NCBI GenBank assembly: GCA_015143295.1
Contig: CM026570.1
Span: 8,332,047-8,396,046, forward strand
Source of the DNA: Tetracentron sinense
Lineage: Eukaryota; Streptophyta; Magnoliopsida; Trochodendrales; Trochodendraceae
Direction: 5' to 3'
Length of the DNA stretch: 64,000 nt
Part shown: positions 12,309-23,889 of the stretch, piece by piece
How the letters are laid out: every line of letters starts with the position of its first letter
Position numbering within the stretch: the first letter of the stretch is position 1
Translations under genes and position numbers: made by a program
Notes under the pieces: model-generated
Databases searched by the model: none
What the model saw: only the letters and a program-made list of their open reading frames with translations
Told to the model about the DNA's origin: nothing

Positions 12309-13060
12309 CGAATGATTATTGAGCCGTTGGAAAGATACAGAAACCCTCTTCGATGTTCATGTTGAACATTTTTCTATATTTTGAACCTAAATGAGGTCAA
12401 ATGACCGAAAACCGAAGACTGGTCTGCTATAATTCGTCCTAAGAACAATTCATTTCAGGGAAGCTTAGTTTTGTAATAGCTGATTGGAATCGAATGATTC
12501 GTGAGTCGTTAGAAAGATATGGAAACTCTCTTCGATGTTCATGTTGAACATTTTCCAGAATTTGAGTCTAAGTGAGGTCAAATGGCTGAAAACTGAAGAC
12601 TAATCTGCTATAATTCATCCTAGGAACAACCAACTTTAGGAAAGCCTTGCTTTGTAACCACTGATAAAAAATCGAATGATTCTTGAGCCATTGGAAAAAT
12701 ACAAAAACCCTATTTGATGTTCATGTTGAACATATTTCCTGATTTTGAGTCTAAGTGAGGTCAAATGACCGAAAATTGAAGACTGGTCTGCTTTAATTCG
12801 TCCCAGGAACAACCAACTTTAAGGAAATCCTAGTTTTGTCACCGCTGATCAAAATCGAATGATTCTTGAGCCATTGGAAATGTATCGAAACCCTCTTCGA
12901 TGTTCATGTTTAACATTTTTCCAGATTTTGAGTCAAAGTTAGGTCAAACATCGATTTTCTGAACAGTCAATTTTAGGTAACCTTAGTTTGATAACCCTTG
13001 ATTGGAATCAATGATTCTTGAGCCATTAGAAACATAACGAAACCTCTTCAATGTTCTTGT
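12309..13060. repeat. Tandem array, 182-bp unit
   Basis: CGAATGATT recurs at 12309, 12491, 12673 and 12855, then a degenerate form at about 13009, giving spacings of 182, 182, 182 and 154. Each unit carries GATGTTCATGTTGAACA and GAGGTCAAATG. Units differ by several percent, so the array is old. It sits directly after the LTR-like segment and may belong to its U5 or leader. Confidence 0.85.
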
Positions 13061-13689
13061 TTAATAATTTTAATGAAATTCCATTTAAATCCTCTCTCAA
13101 ATGTTCCCCACTTTCCCTTACTCCTTCGGTCTTCTACCCAATTTAGGGTTCTTTTCTTCTCCTCCTCCTCTTCATTCCACTTATTCTTAGGTTCAACACC
13201 GCATTGCTCCAACCGCTTGCTCTCACCAATACAACCTTATTGCTCTAGCCTCTTGTTGCCACCCGCGGGTAAGCTTCTTACTTCTTTCCGTTCTCTTCTC
13301 TACTCGTCTAAAGTTTTGAATATCAAAACCTAATGACCAATACATTTTGTTCTTTTGTTTGAGAGGCTCATTGTGTTAGTTTGGTTTGAATCTGTTGTTT
13401 TTTTTACCTGAATTTTAATTTTGATTGGTATAGTGTTTTATTTATAGTGGATAATCGTGCATTTTATGGTAAAATATGGGGTTTGGTTGTTTATGAATCT
13501 GTTTAGGGACTTAATGGTTGTTGTTGGTTTGTTTCTGTTGTTTTCAATGGCGTTCTCTACTCTCCTTAAGCATGTTGTAATTGATAAAATTCGTAATTGA
13601 GCAAGTATTGCAAGGGCAAGAAAAATCCTCGTCCTTGGAAATGACGAATGAGGCCTCCGTGCTCCAATTCTGGTATGAGCTCGTGCTCT
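13061..13689. other. Spacer between repeat arrays
   Basis: A short serine- and leucine-rich open frame (13073-13333) looks like chance coding. Nothing else is supported. Confidence 0.35.
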
Positions 13690-13870
13690 CTAGAACGATG
13701 TTAGATATCGTCGTCTAAAGGACGATGCTAGATATTGTCATCTCTAGAATGATGTTAGATATCGTCGTCTAAAGAACGATGCTAGATATCGTCGTCTCTA
13801 GAACAATATCAGATATCGTCGTCTGAAGGACGATTTTAGATATGTCATCAGGACGATTTCAAGCATCGTG
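13690..13870. repeat. Short tandem repeats, about 53 bp built of two half-units
   Basis: CTCTAGAACGATGTTAGATA recurs about every 53 bp (near 13690, 13743 and 13796); a related GGACGATGCTAGATATCG lies midway. GATATCGTCGTC and its relatives make the array dyad-rich. Confidence 0.75.
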
Positions 13871-14640
13871 GTCATGATAAGGACGAGCCCATACTCACAT
13901 TGAGGACGGAACCGCCTTGTAGGACGAAATAATCAGGAGGCGATCAATTTACTCTGTTGTTAGGTGAAAAGAACTGTCTTAGCATTTAATGTTGGTCATC
14001 TCAGCCTGCTTTCGACCCAAGACTGACCTTAGAAATAGTAGGCTCACACGTGTGACACGTATCATGAAGATCTGTCTGACATATTTGGTAATAATCATAA
14101 AACAAGTTGCATGGTCATGCATGAGCATAGATGGGCATGAAGAGACATCCGAATTCAAGCCTATAAATACCCTAGACCTCCCCTGAGAAAAGACTATTGA
14201 AGGATATACAAAAAATACTACTGAATCTCAATCATTCGAACCCCTCGTCACTGAGAAAATCATACTTGAATAACTCAAAGTCCTTAAGACATTCTCTTGC
14301 TCAAAGATTATTGCACCTCATCTCATCTTCTGTATGTACTGACTTGATCGTCGAAGGACTTTGACAGGAGGGCCCCCCACCCGCATAAAAAAGGATGTAC
14401 TGTGAACCTACCTTCTTCCTTCTACCAGTCAACCAGAAGCTAATGAGCAAGTGACACGTGGAAAATCCAAGAAAACCCATCACATATGTTATGCGAGGTA
14501 TCGTTGTTTGATTGTGGAGTTGGAGAGATTCAAGGTGAGTTTTCCACTTGTTAAAACCTTTACTCACTTCAATGACTTTGCAGTGATCTGCTGAATATTG
14601 TGTCTCCTTCATTACCCCTCAAAAAAAATTCTTTTTGGTT
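13871..14640 (+). mobile_element. Probable LTR remnant
   Basis: The region has a TATA box (TATAAATA, 14162-14169) followed by a leader-like stretch, in the manner of a retrotransposon LTR promoter, and adjoins the repeat array on its left. No coding sequence, primer site or partner LTR was found, so this is tentative. Confidence 0.35.
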
Positions 14641-16378
14641 ATTCCTCTTATGATTGCATTTTGTCCCCCCCTTCTCTACTCACTCTAAGCTGGAGCACTC
14701 TCAGTTGCTAAATCTTCTCCAGATTTTTTAGAGAATGTAGAAATCATGAGCGACAAATTCAAGCTTGCTAAAGAAGTTCCAAGATCTGAAATATGATATG
14801 GACTCTTGAGAGACATATATAAAGAGGTATAATTCATAGTCATGTGGACCTGCAATTACTTCTCTTTGTTTTTCCATAGATTTGTACTTAGATTTCCCTT
14901 TTTTTAGTTTATTGTTGCCATGAAGTAATTGTCAAGCCCGGTTTATAGCATTTATAGATCAACATACAATATTTTCATCAGATAGGAGTGGTTAGAATTT
15001 CATGTTATTGATACATTTGCAATAAGGGTTACTACATTTGAAGAAGCTCAGTTGTTAGTGGTATAAGTACTCTAAGGTTCTATTCAAGTATGATGGTTCA
15101 TTTTATTTTTATCAGTTTTTTTTTAATCCTTCCTTCTTTAATTGTTATCATCTTTGTTTCTAATTAAAACTGTACGATTAGTAGGATTATAGGTGTCAAA
15201 ATTGCTTTATTCCATTTCTTGCTGAATGATCTGACTTCATGAGCTAAGAATTTGAATGCTTGTTAACCCAAGCACATGGGCATATTTGGGGGGGGGGGGT
15301 TTATTGCCCTAGGTTCATGACCATTTCAGGAGGTGTCCTCTGTCTAAAATGTTTTATTCTTATATTTGCATTGTCTTCTATGAATGATATGAGAATAGGA
15401 ATGTTTGTTAACTCAAGCAAATGGACACTTTTGGGGGTTTCATGATGGGCCTTACGTGTAAAGGTTTCATTATTAGACTTCCATTGTCAACTCGGAATGC
15501 CTGCTAAAAAATAGTTCCTTTTAGCTCTTGATCCGGTGGGAAACAAGAAATGTGAGAATATCCCTATGAGAGAACCAGTTATTTAGTTTAGTTTTTTTAA
15601 CTAATTAAAATTGTTTTTAATTATACCTTTATGTTATGCATGTTGATCTTTGACTTAACCATACTAGATGAGATCATTACCAATACCATAAATTAAAAGA
15701 AATGATGATGGCGAAGTATTGTTAATTACTAATCCATAAGACTAACTGGCTTCCATGTATTACAAAAAAGGTTTGTGTCATAAAAGCTTAGCTAATGAGT
15801 TAAATCATGCTAGATGAGATCATCATGTATAAAACAATTTTTCATGCTGAAATTTAGCAAAAATAAAACTAGATTTTAAAGGAGTAGATAAACAACTGCC
15901 TGATTTCAAATCAAGTCCAAGGAAATTTTTCTTGATTTTTCCAACTGCATCTATGCAATTGTGTGTTTCATCATGGTTACTCACATGGCATTGACAATAA
16001 AGCGAGTCATTTAAGAGGCCAAGAACCAAAATAACATTGAATATACATATTTGAATTTAAATTTTCTTTTGATATAACCAAAAAAAGAAAAGAAATTGAT
16101 GTTGATATACATCACAATCTCTTTGTCAATTGCTACTATGGTTGACATCGATTAAGGTATGAGATCAAATCCATCAAAGTGGAAAGGAATCTGTCAGAAT
16201 GGCACCAAAGCTTGAGTTCCTTGCAGCGGGTCAATCTCTTTTTCCCACTTTTAGTTGATTTCCTCTCCCCAGAATATCACCCAAAATATCATTTTTTTTT
16301 AAACCAGACTTCTGCTAAATCTGCATTACTTCATCTAATATTGGTGATTATCCTTGAAAAACCATGTTAGTTTATAAT
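14641..16378. other. Intergenic region, nothing firm
   Basis: AT-rich with a 12-G run at 15288-15299. A word resembling pol III A and B boxes (GCTCAGTTGTTAGTGG then GGTTCTATTCAAG, about 15045-15095) may be a SINE fragment. Two related GTTAAC-CAAGCA segments (about 15256 and 15400) look like an old local duplication. No exon is recognised. Confidence 0.4.
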
Positions 16379-16606
16379 GCGAATTTCTTATTAGTAATTC
16401 ATTTGGTATATGTAAAGGGACTCCAATCACAGTGGTTGTTATGCAAACATTTGGGTTTGTCACGACCAATAAATACAGTGAAGGATACCCTGGCGAATTC
16501 CTTATTAGTAATTCATTTTGTATATGTAAAGGGACTCCAATCACAGTGGTTGTTATGAAAGCAGTTGGGTTTGTCACGACCGATAAATACAGTGAAGGAT
16601 ATCCTG
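16379..16606 (+). repeat. Tandem duplication, 114 bp, of an SHMT exon piece
   Basis: GCGAATT begins two nearly identical copies at 16379 and 16493. Each contains the same serine hydroxymethyltransferase-derived segment (…KYSEGYPG…). Confidence 0.85.
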
Positions 16607-16893
16607 GTGTTGGATACCATGGAGGAAACAAGTATGAGAAGCCACTGTGATTTTGTTTTTAACACTTCTTTTGGTTTGTGTAATGTTAATTAGTTCCTGA
16701 TGTCCTCTAGCGTTTTCACTAAGTTTATTCTCGGTTCTCCTACATTTTTGGATTTCATGGTTGATCTGATGTAAAAATGCATGACCTGCATCCTTTCAGT
16801 TACATTGGCATGGCAGAGTCCCTATGTCAGAAATGTAAATTAGAAGCATTTCCGTTAGATCATGCAAAATGGGGAAGAGTTATGGTCTTGCCA
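16418..16893 (+). pseudogene. Serine hydroxymethyltransferase gene fragment
   Basis: SHMT converts serine and tetrahydrofolate to glycine and methylene-THF using PLP. Here only a piece remains. Two copies of the exon reading ...NKYSEGYPG / [16 protein letters not shown] are followed, after an intron-like gap with a splice acceptor (TTTCAG, about 16800), by YIGMAESLCQ...LEAFPLDHAKWG. This is the order in plant SHMT (…[27 protein letters not shown]…). The family Arg of GARYYGGN is changed, a stop follows at 16650 and no other SHMT exons are present. Retained intron structure says it came from genomic DNA, not from a retroposed mRNA. It is joined to Pti1-like kinase exons. Confidence 0.8.
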
Positions 16894-17084
16894 AAATTGG
16901 GAGGTAAATTAATAAAATTTATGATTTTGGCAAAGAAACCTTCAATTATAAGTACTATTTTGTTCCTTTTATTTTCCTTATCGGGCGGGAATGAGGAATG
17001 TTTGCTGAAAACCATCCTTCTAAAGTGCATTTTATCAGCTTGGATATTTGGCTAGCCCTGTTGTTTGATTTGAGAAGGTTCTTA

Positions 17085-18010
17085 TCTTTGGGTTTTTATG
17101 CAACATTTAGTACTGGTCAGGCTACAACAATGAAGAAGCTGGATGCCAGTTCTTTACAAGAGCCAAATTCTGATTTTCCAGCTCAGGTAAAATTTAGGAA
17201 TATTTCACCAGAGACTATATGCTTGGGACATTAGAAGTTTCTGTTAGATCCTACAAAATGGGGAGGTAAATTCATAAGAGTTATGGTCTTGCCAAAATAA
17301 GGAGGTAACTTCATAAAATTTATGGTTTTGGCAAAGAAACCTTCAATTATAAGTACTATTTTGTTCCTTTTCTTTTCCTTATCAGGTGTGAGGAATGTTT
17401 GCTGAAAAGCATGCATCCAAGTGCATTTTATCTGCTTGGATATTTGGCTAGCCCCATTCTTTGGCTGGAGAAGGTTCTGATGGTCGGGTTTTCTATGCAA
17501 CATTAAGCACTGGCCAGGCTGCAGCAATAAAAAAATATGGATGCCAGGTCTTCACAAGAACCAAATTCTTATTCTGCAGCTCAGGTAAAATTTTGGAATA
17601 TTTAAGAGGCTATATGCTTGGGACTTCATGCTGATGCAATGTGTTTCATTCTTATAATGGGTTATGCAGTAATCAATGGTTTTGAGGCTTAAACATGAGC
17701 ACTTTGTTGAGTTGTTGGGTTCTTGTTTGGAGTCAAACAATTGAATATTAGCAAATCAGTTTTGCAACAATGGGTTATTTACATGACATATTATGAGGTA
17801 TTAACGTATTGTTAATGAGACTTCCTTTCCATTACCCACATTCAAGATGTTGCACTCCATATTTTAGTTTTATGTCTTAGAAGCCAGATCATGGTTGGTT
17901 ATTTTTTGGTGCAGGGAGGAAAGGTGTACAAGGGACAGAACCTGGTCCAATTCTTAGTTAGAAGCAATGAGTTAAAATTGCCTACAGTGCAGCAAAAGTT
18001 CTTGATTACC
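17085..18010 (+). pseudogene. Pti1-like protein kinase gene fragments, partly duplicated
   Basis: Three exon relics resemble plant Pti1-like Ser/Thr kinases. 17085-17186 and 17463-17585 are two copies of the ATP-binding-loop exon; the second keeps GEGSDGRVFYATL and the invariant-lysine region AAIKK, then frameshifts. 17914-18010 encodes RKGVQGTEPGPILS, a stop, then VKIAYSAAKVLDYL, matching the activation of the kinase C-lobe entry region. The two loop exons sit in a duplicated block of about 0.4 kb that also repeats the SHMT LDPxKWG end, so the SHMT-Pti1 fusion predates the duplication. The catalytic HRD and DFG motifs are missing. Not functional. Confidence 0.75.
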
Positions 18011-18660
18011 TATAACCATATTATAAGAGGCTTAAAATGCCCCTTATTTTATATATCGTGGAACACCTTTTAAAATAATTCCATTTATGTCTTTCTCACT
18101 CTGTTGATATAATGAGTTCATTTTTTTTTGAAAAGGTTATCATTTTAGTTTAATGACTTTTTTGGTCTATCACCCATTTTCAGTTATGTTTCAGTCCCTT
18201 TTAATTAGTCATTTTCTCACTAACATAATTTGACATTCTGTGGACATGAATCTTAATTTCATTCTATATATATATATATATTTTTCTATTTGCTTAATTT
18301 GATACTAAAATTAATTTTTGAAAAGTTTATTTTTTCTCATAATTCATTTTTGCTCTTTCATGGTAGTATGCAATTTCAAGTTTTTGCACATGGCTGTTGA
18401 AGGTAGGGATACATTCCAATCAGTTAATCTTCTCATCTGATGGGGTCATCTATCGATGACATAACTTGCCAAAGTTATACTGATTTCACGGTCCTAACCA
18501 TCCCATTAAAATTAGCTTTATAGTTGACTCGTCTCATTTTTGATATTATCCATCTTAAATGAAGTTTGATTGAGTGATTAAGTAATTTTAATGGATTGAT
18601 AGTGATTGATAAAATCTTTGGGCTGAGGCCATTTAAAATCTATGCCTTCAAATAAATATA
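18011..18660. other. Spacer, nothing recognised
   Basis: AT-rich, with a (TA)n run near 18270. It may include decayed intron of the Pti1 fragment. Confidence 0.4.
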
Positions 18661-18668
18661 GTGTTAGG

Positions 18669-19221
18669 TAGGGGTGATATCGAGCCAAACCGAGTAGTGG
18701 TGTGTTCAAGATTGTTCGTTTATTAAACGAGCTCGGAAATCATGTTCAAGCTTGACTCGTTTATTAAATAAACGAGCTCGAGCTTTACTAGCCGAACCCG
18801 AGCCGAGCTCGAGTGGTTCATGAGCAACTTGTTTTATTGGATATAGCTATTTATATTAGGTAAAAAATTCACTTTATTATCCTAGGCAAAGAAATCACGG
18901 TGTTAACTAAAATTTTAGTTTAAGATTATAATTATAATTATATAAATGGTATTCTTATCATATGAAATGCATTATATATTATTAATCTTTACTAGTATAT
19001 AATACATATACTTAATTTTAATATTTAAATGAAATAAGTATATTTTAAATATTTTAGTAGGTTAAAATGTATATATAATCAATAATTGAACCGAGCTTTT
19101 ATCGAGCCGAGCAGGGGTGTGTTCATGCTTGGCTCATTTACTACATAAACGAACGATACTCGAGCTTTTAACGAGCCGAGCCCGAGTAGCTCACGAACAT
19201 TTTGTTCAATAACCACCCCTA
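18669..19221. mobile_element. hAT MITE with perfect target duplication
   Basis: This 553-bp element starts TAGGGGTGATATCGAGCC and ends ...AACCACCCCTA. The perfect 8-bp duplication gtgttagg flanks it (18661-18668, 19222-19229). Both subterminal regions are rich in CGAGC/GCTCG words in inverted orientation, and the middle is AT-rich and non-coding. Confidence 0.9.
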
Positions 19222-19229
19222 GTGTTAGG

Positions 19230-20710
19230 TGCACTTACTGCTAGTATAAATATGTTACATTGATGGAAGTAGTGGTCTACTGCTTGAAACTAATTAGTCT
19301 AATTTCTTCCTTCAATAAATCAATCATCTAAAAACAATTGAAACATCTATGAGAAATTTCTCTGTTTGCAGAATTTTGTGGTCTGCAATGACATGCCCTG
19401 TGGTTCAACCATCTGTTCAATATTGGTCTGCACAATTGATGTAAGGGCTACAACTATCAATGCACAACATAAGAGGAATGTGTGTGGTCGATAATGTGAA
19501 GCATTCTTATGAGCATTTCAACACTAAAATTACTGTTGACACTTAAAAGTCTTATCTATACTCCCCACCTTTTGAACCTTGTGAAGCTCCAGTATTTTTC
19601 CACTCATAAAAAGCTTCCTATTTGGGTTTGTATTATGTGAACTTGTTAAGCCTTGTTTTGGCTGAATCTATCCTCCTATTTAATGTGAGAGTGATATCCT
19701 TTGTTTTGGATGAATATATATCCATATAAATTTTTTTTTCCCCACAATAGAACATGTTTGCTCTCTCATGCTGTGTGCAATTTCAGTCCACACGGGCCTT
19801 GCACGTGCTGGGCCCACTAATATATATAATTTATTATAGCTTCAGGCCGGGGCTGAGCTTCAAGTACTAATAACACCCTAGCCCAGCCCAAATAAATATG
19901 GACCTAAGTTTCCAAGCCCGGTCCTAACCCTATGGACCTTAAGAACGGGTTGAAGTGCTAGCCCGGCTCATTGACACCCCTAGTACGGATTGCGCATCTA
20001 CTTCCAAAACTAGTTTTCCCTTTTAGGGGCATGCGTAGAGTGGATAAGCACGTTCTCTGAAAAGTTCAAGACTATAACATTAATAGAGTTATAACTGTAA
20101 CCAAGAGGTCCAAAAACCACATGCAACACGATATGGTGTGGTCAGTGGATTAGTGTGAACTCGGTACATTTTCTTTTTCCACAAACCTTTTCAAAACTTT
20201 TTATAAAGTGGTGTTTGTTAATTGTATAAGCCACCAAATACAAAAAAGACATGAGGCTCACTGAGAAAAGGTGACGTCTCATTTCATTTGCAACTTGAAG
20301 CTACTTATGGATAGGACATTTTTCTAATGGATTTTTTTTTTCTTTCAAAAGAGGAAGGTCAGTCTGCCATCTTCAACTTAAAACTTAAGTGAGTTCCTAA
20401 GCTTTTTTATTTATTTTTTATTTTAATAATATACTAAACACATACAAGAAGACGCACACCATACTCAGATAGAGCCCTCAATCTCAACTCAAGCTTTTAA
20501 CCACACACCACCTTTGTGAATTCCTAAGCTTGAGAAAGGCTAAAATTTATATTCTCGTGTCTGCGTTGAAGGTAAGAGATGGTGCATCAACCTTATATAG
20601 GTTATTATTACATCGTAATCCAAAATTCACGTGATTGTCTCAAATAATATTTACCCTCGTGTGTATGTGTTTAACCATTCAACCCCCCCAAAGAAAAAAA
20701 CAAAAAATCG
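19230..20710. other. Intergenic DNA with one hAT end fragment
   Basis: From about 19792 to 19982 a GGCCC-rich segment ends CATTGACACCCCTA, the right terminus of a hAT-type MITE whose left end is not resolved. The rest is AT-rich with no exon or repeat that I can support. Confidence 0.45.
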
Positions 20711-20718
20711 GTCACATT

Positions 20719-21283
20719 TAGGCCTGTCAAAAAAGTCCTAGTCAAAGGGTACCCAGCCTGACCCGGCCCTTCCAACCCGCCAAAGCCCGGCCCTTCTTCG
20801 GCCCTTGGGCTGAGTAGGGTCCAAAACCAAGAAGCCCTTCTTCAATAGGGTAGGGCTAAGGCTGACCCCTACCCAGCACTTCCAGGCCATGCCAGCCCTC
20901 CCCTCTTTAAGAATACTTAATTTAAGTTCTAAAATTATTAATATAGCCCACATGAATGATATTAACATGGGGTATATTCATAAATTCATAACCAAACTTC
21001 TTTATATACCAATTTTTTTTGAAAGTCATCGCAAAATTTTTCACGAGTACAATATGTTGTATGATTGTATCACCTATTTGAATAGTTTTCTTGAACAAAA
21101 TCTCGCTCTCTTCCGGCCCTTTGGCTCGGCTCAACCCGGCCCTAGCCCTTGAGGGCAGGGCTAGGGCCCAATCAACCCCGGCCCTTGAATGGCTAGGGCT
21201 GGGCTAGGGCCTTACTCTTATAGGGAAGAGTAGGGCTAGGGTTGACCCCGGCCCTACCCCTACCCGGCCCTTTGACAGCCCTA
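20719..21283. mobile_element. hAT MITE, GGCCC-rich
   Basis: It starts TAGGCCTGTCAAA and ends TTTGACAGCCCTA (inverted repeats). Flanks gtcacatt (20711-20718) and accacatt (21284-21291) match at 6 of 8 bases. It is full of GGCCCTT/AAGGGCC words and has no coding capacity. Confidence 0.85.
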
Positions 21284-21428
21284 ACCACATTCCGCCTTAG
21301 GTTTGTATTTTTGTCTAGGAATGCTAGCCTTAGAAGGTGGCTCTCTTTAACGTTAAAGTCGATTGAAGCAGCAACCTCAACATTATTTATAAAAGATTAA
21401 CTGTGAACTAGGAAGCACGGGTACGGCG
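21284..21428. other. Short spacer
   Basis: Nothing recognised besides the target duplications of the two neighbouring elements. Confidence 0.5.
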
Positions 21429-21819
21429 CAGGGGCGGGGGATTTCCCCCCCCCCTCCCCCCTCCTAATTTTTTTCACATATATAGGAGCCCTCAAATGGA
21501 CCTTTATGCCATTTAAGTCGCTACATGTCTCTATTGAGCACCCCTTAACTTAGTTAAAAATCACTTAGAGTTCACCCACTTATCTTTGGTTTTTTTTTTA
21601 AAAAAAAATTTAGATTTTTTTAACCTTAGGGACACGTGGCGACCCTCAAGGACATTACTAGAAAAAAAAAATCTTAAAATAAAAAAAATTATCCCAAATT
21701 TTTTTTTTCTCAGGGGCTACACCCCCGAAGCCCCCAAGTTTCATACTTACAAATCCTATAATTTTTTTTTATACATGTATTTTGGCCCCCCCAATGAAAA
21801 ATTCTTGGCTCCACCCTTG
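21429..21819. mobile_element. hAT MITE of the CAGGGGCGG family
   Basis: This 391-bp element begins CAGGGGCGGGGG and ends GGCTCCACCCTTG, with the perfect 8-bp duplication gtacggcg at 21421-21428 and 21820-21827. A C-rich run near 21446 and AT-rich interior follow. The same family is seen at 62437-62790, and related sequence at about 48037. Confidence 0.9.
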
Positions 21820-22333
21820 GTACGGCGATATGATACGAGTACAACAAAAATTATGAAAAAGCAGCTAAGTTTTACCTTAGCACCGTATCCGATATGGCGA
21901 TATGGGTACAACAATATGGTTACGTTTCCATTTCAAAGCATCCGTGCTTCCTAGACTAACAAGATTTTCGGTTGAATAGAACTGGGGGCAAATAGAAAAG
22001 GCAATGAATTTCCTTTAACAAATGCTTGACTATTTTACACTCGGGCATAGTCTCTTTAGCCGACATGTGATGAGAGAAAAAAAGGTGAGAGAGCTTGAAA
22101 CGCTTTGATATTTTGATTTCTCCTCCAATTTCTCATCACATGTCAGCTGAAGAGGTTATGCCCAAGTGTAATACTTGGACATCTGCCCATGGAAATTCAT
22201 TGAAAAAACTTGACAGGGTAGTTTAGGAACTATGGAAATAATTACTGGCACAAAAACCCTTCTTTTATTTTTATATTTACCAAAATACTCGTCATAAGGC
22301 ATATTTCAGATTTCTCCGGTCATCTAATGTAAC

Positions 22334-22448
22334 TAAGGGTGGAAATGGCCTAGGTATGTGATTGAATTATAGTGATTTGAATAGACCGGCCCGACATATT
22401 TACATAGGCTTTGAAGCCTGAACTCAGCCCTATATATTGCCACCCTTA
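22334..22448. mobile_element. Small hAT-like MITE
   Basis: This 115-bp element starts TAAGGGTGGAAATGGCC and ends TTGCCACCCTTA. Flanks aatgtaac and tatgtaat agree at 6 of 8 bases. Confidence 0.6.
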
Positions 22449-23334
22449 TATGTAATGGGAGCTCTTGTTCATAGTTAATCTCAATTTATAAGCCTCATTT
22501 TTTTTTAATGCTGGCTCTCCCATTATAACTTAGAGCAATGATAGACTTATTCTCAGTCTCCACCAATTACCTGTCTGCAATACTCTCTAATGCATGGATG
22601 GTTGATAGAGGCTGAACGTAGGAGTTGACTTAGAGTAAGGAGCACTCCTCGCCTAGCTTAAGGTGTAGGTAAGAGTCATAGCCACGACATCCGCGGACAC
22701 ATGCATCGTGTGCTTGCTGATAAGGTAAGACGAGGGAACGAGCTATCTTGATCTATTGTGGTTTTTTACCTATTTTAGTCTTGGTTCTTGTTTCCAGTGA
22801 CCTCAGAACACCAAAATGAGTTTCCATTCCATTACCATCAAAGCGATATGTAGACATGCATTGCATTTATGTACACATTCATTGCATTGCATTGCATTGC
22901 ATTGCTGTCGACGTTGGTGCCCCTTAATCAGAACTCAAATGAAAGTCTCTCTCTCTCCACTTGGTGAAGTAAATAAGTAATTCGCTCGTAGTCACTTTGG
23001 GTTTTGAGAAACTTTGGTTGCTATTTGTAGATTAATTTGCTTTTATGTATCTTAATTAAAATAAATAAAATTGTTTGCGACGCCTCTTTCGATTCGACCC
23101 TCAAAACGTCAATGCAAACCAAATCAAGTTTTGGGGTCCTTCATAATGTATTTAGTATAGTACATGTTTCAGCATTAACGACTTTAATTCATGATACCTT
23201 ATTCCCAGCATATTCCATACGTTTCAATGGGGATTTTGGGGAGGGTGTTTTCGGTGGGAATGAGTTTTGGAGGGTCCAATTTATTATACATGTGGTAACC
23301 TAGGTGGTGTCTCAAAAGAGCTCCATTTTTTTTT
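22449..23334. other. Intergenic region with a CATTG pentamer run
   Basis: A (CATTG)n microsatellite lies at about 22880-22905. No gene is recognised; the open frame at 23037-23303 has no family resemblance. Confidence 0.45.
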
Positions 23335-23495
23335 GGTGAGGGTATCATTTAACTACGGTTAGAGGTTAGAACAATGGTTAGTGGTTAACTTGAGAGATTG
23401 GAGCTCTTGTGGACTCGTCACCCTAGGGATTGGATCCCCAGACCTCCCTCAACAGATAGGTCAACACCCCACCACTGGCGCAAGAGGCGGGGTGT
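23335..23495 (-). repeat. SINE-like element (family S)
   Basis: On the minus strand a pol III A-box-like word (GCGCCAGTGGTGGGG) precedes a B-box-like word (GGTCTGGGGATCCAATCCC). A similar sequence occurs on the plus strand at about 62110-62215, so this is a dispersed family. Confidence 0.5.
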
Positions 23496-23576
23496 CTCAA
23501 AAGAGAGCTCCATGGACTCCTATATATTCTTTGCCATTGCCATATTTTAATATATAAATAATAAATTTAAGGAGAA

Positions 23577-23656
23577 TGCTAGCCCATTTTTCTTCTTCTT
23601 TAACTTTCTTTATTGGGAGGAACACATGTTCTCACTTTTCCACGACTTCAAAGCAT
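23577..23656. mobile_element. Truncated TGCTAGC-family MITE
   Basis: The start (ATGCTAGCCC) and interior (CTTTCTTTATTGGG...ACATGTTCTCAC) resemble one arm of the element at 53673-53850. The other half is replaced by the LTR-like repeat that begins at 23657. Confidence 0.4.
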
Positions 23657-23810
23657 GTAATATATATGAGATACATAATCTTAGATTAGTATTTTTAGTA
23701 TATTAGGATTATCTTTAATATTATCTTTCTAAGTTAAAGAGTTTTGGGTTATCTATTTAAACCCTCTATGATCATTGTAATTCACTTAAGAATTCTTAAT
23801 AAATTCAGAA
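23657..23810 (+). repeat. Left LTR-like repeat, 5'-truncated (copia type)
   Basis: About 150 bp closely matches 27150-27315: AATATATATGAGATACAT, TTAGATTAGTATTTTTAG, AGAGTTTTGGGTTATCTATTTAAA and CACTTAAGAATTCTTAAT occur in the same order. A TATA-like TATTTAAA is present in both. The left end seen in the right copy is missing here. Confidence 0.7.
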
Positions 23811-23889
23811 AGACAACCCTAGTTTCCAATGAATTCATCTTAAGAGTACTTGATTTTGTCAGAGTGTACTCGACGATCTTATAGATCTT

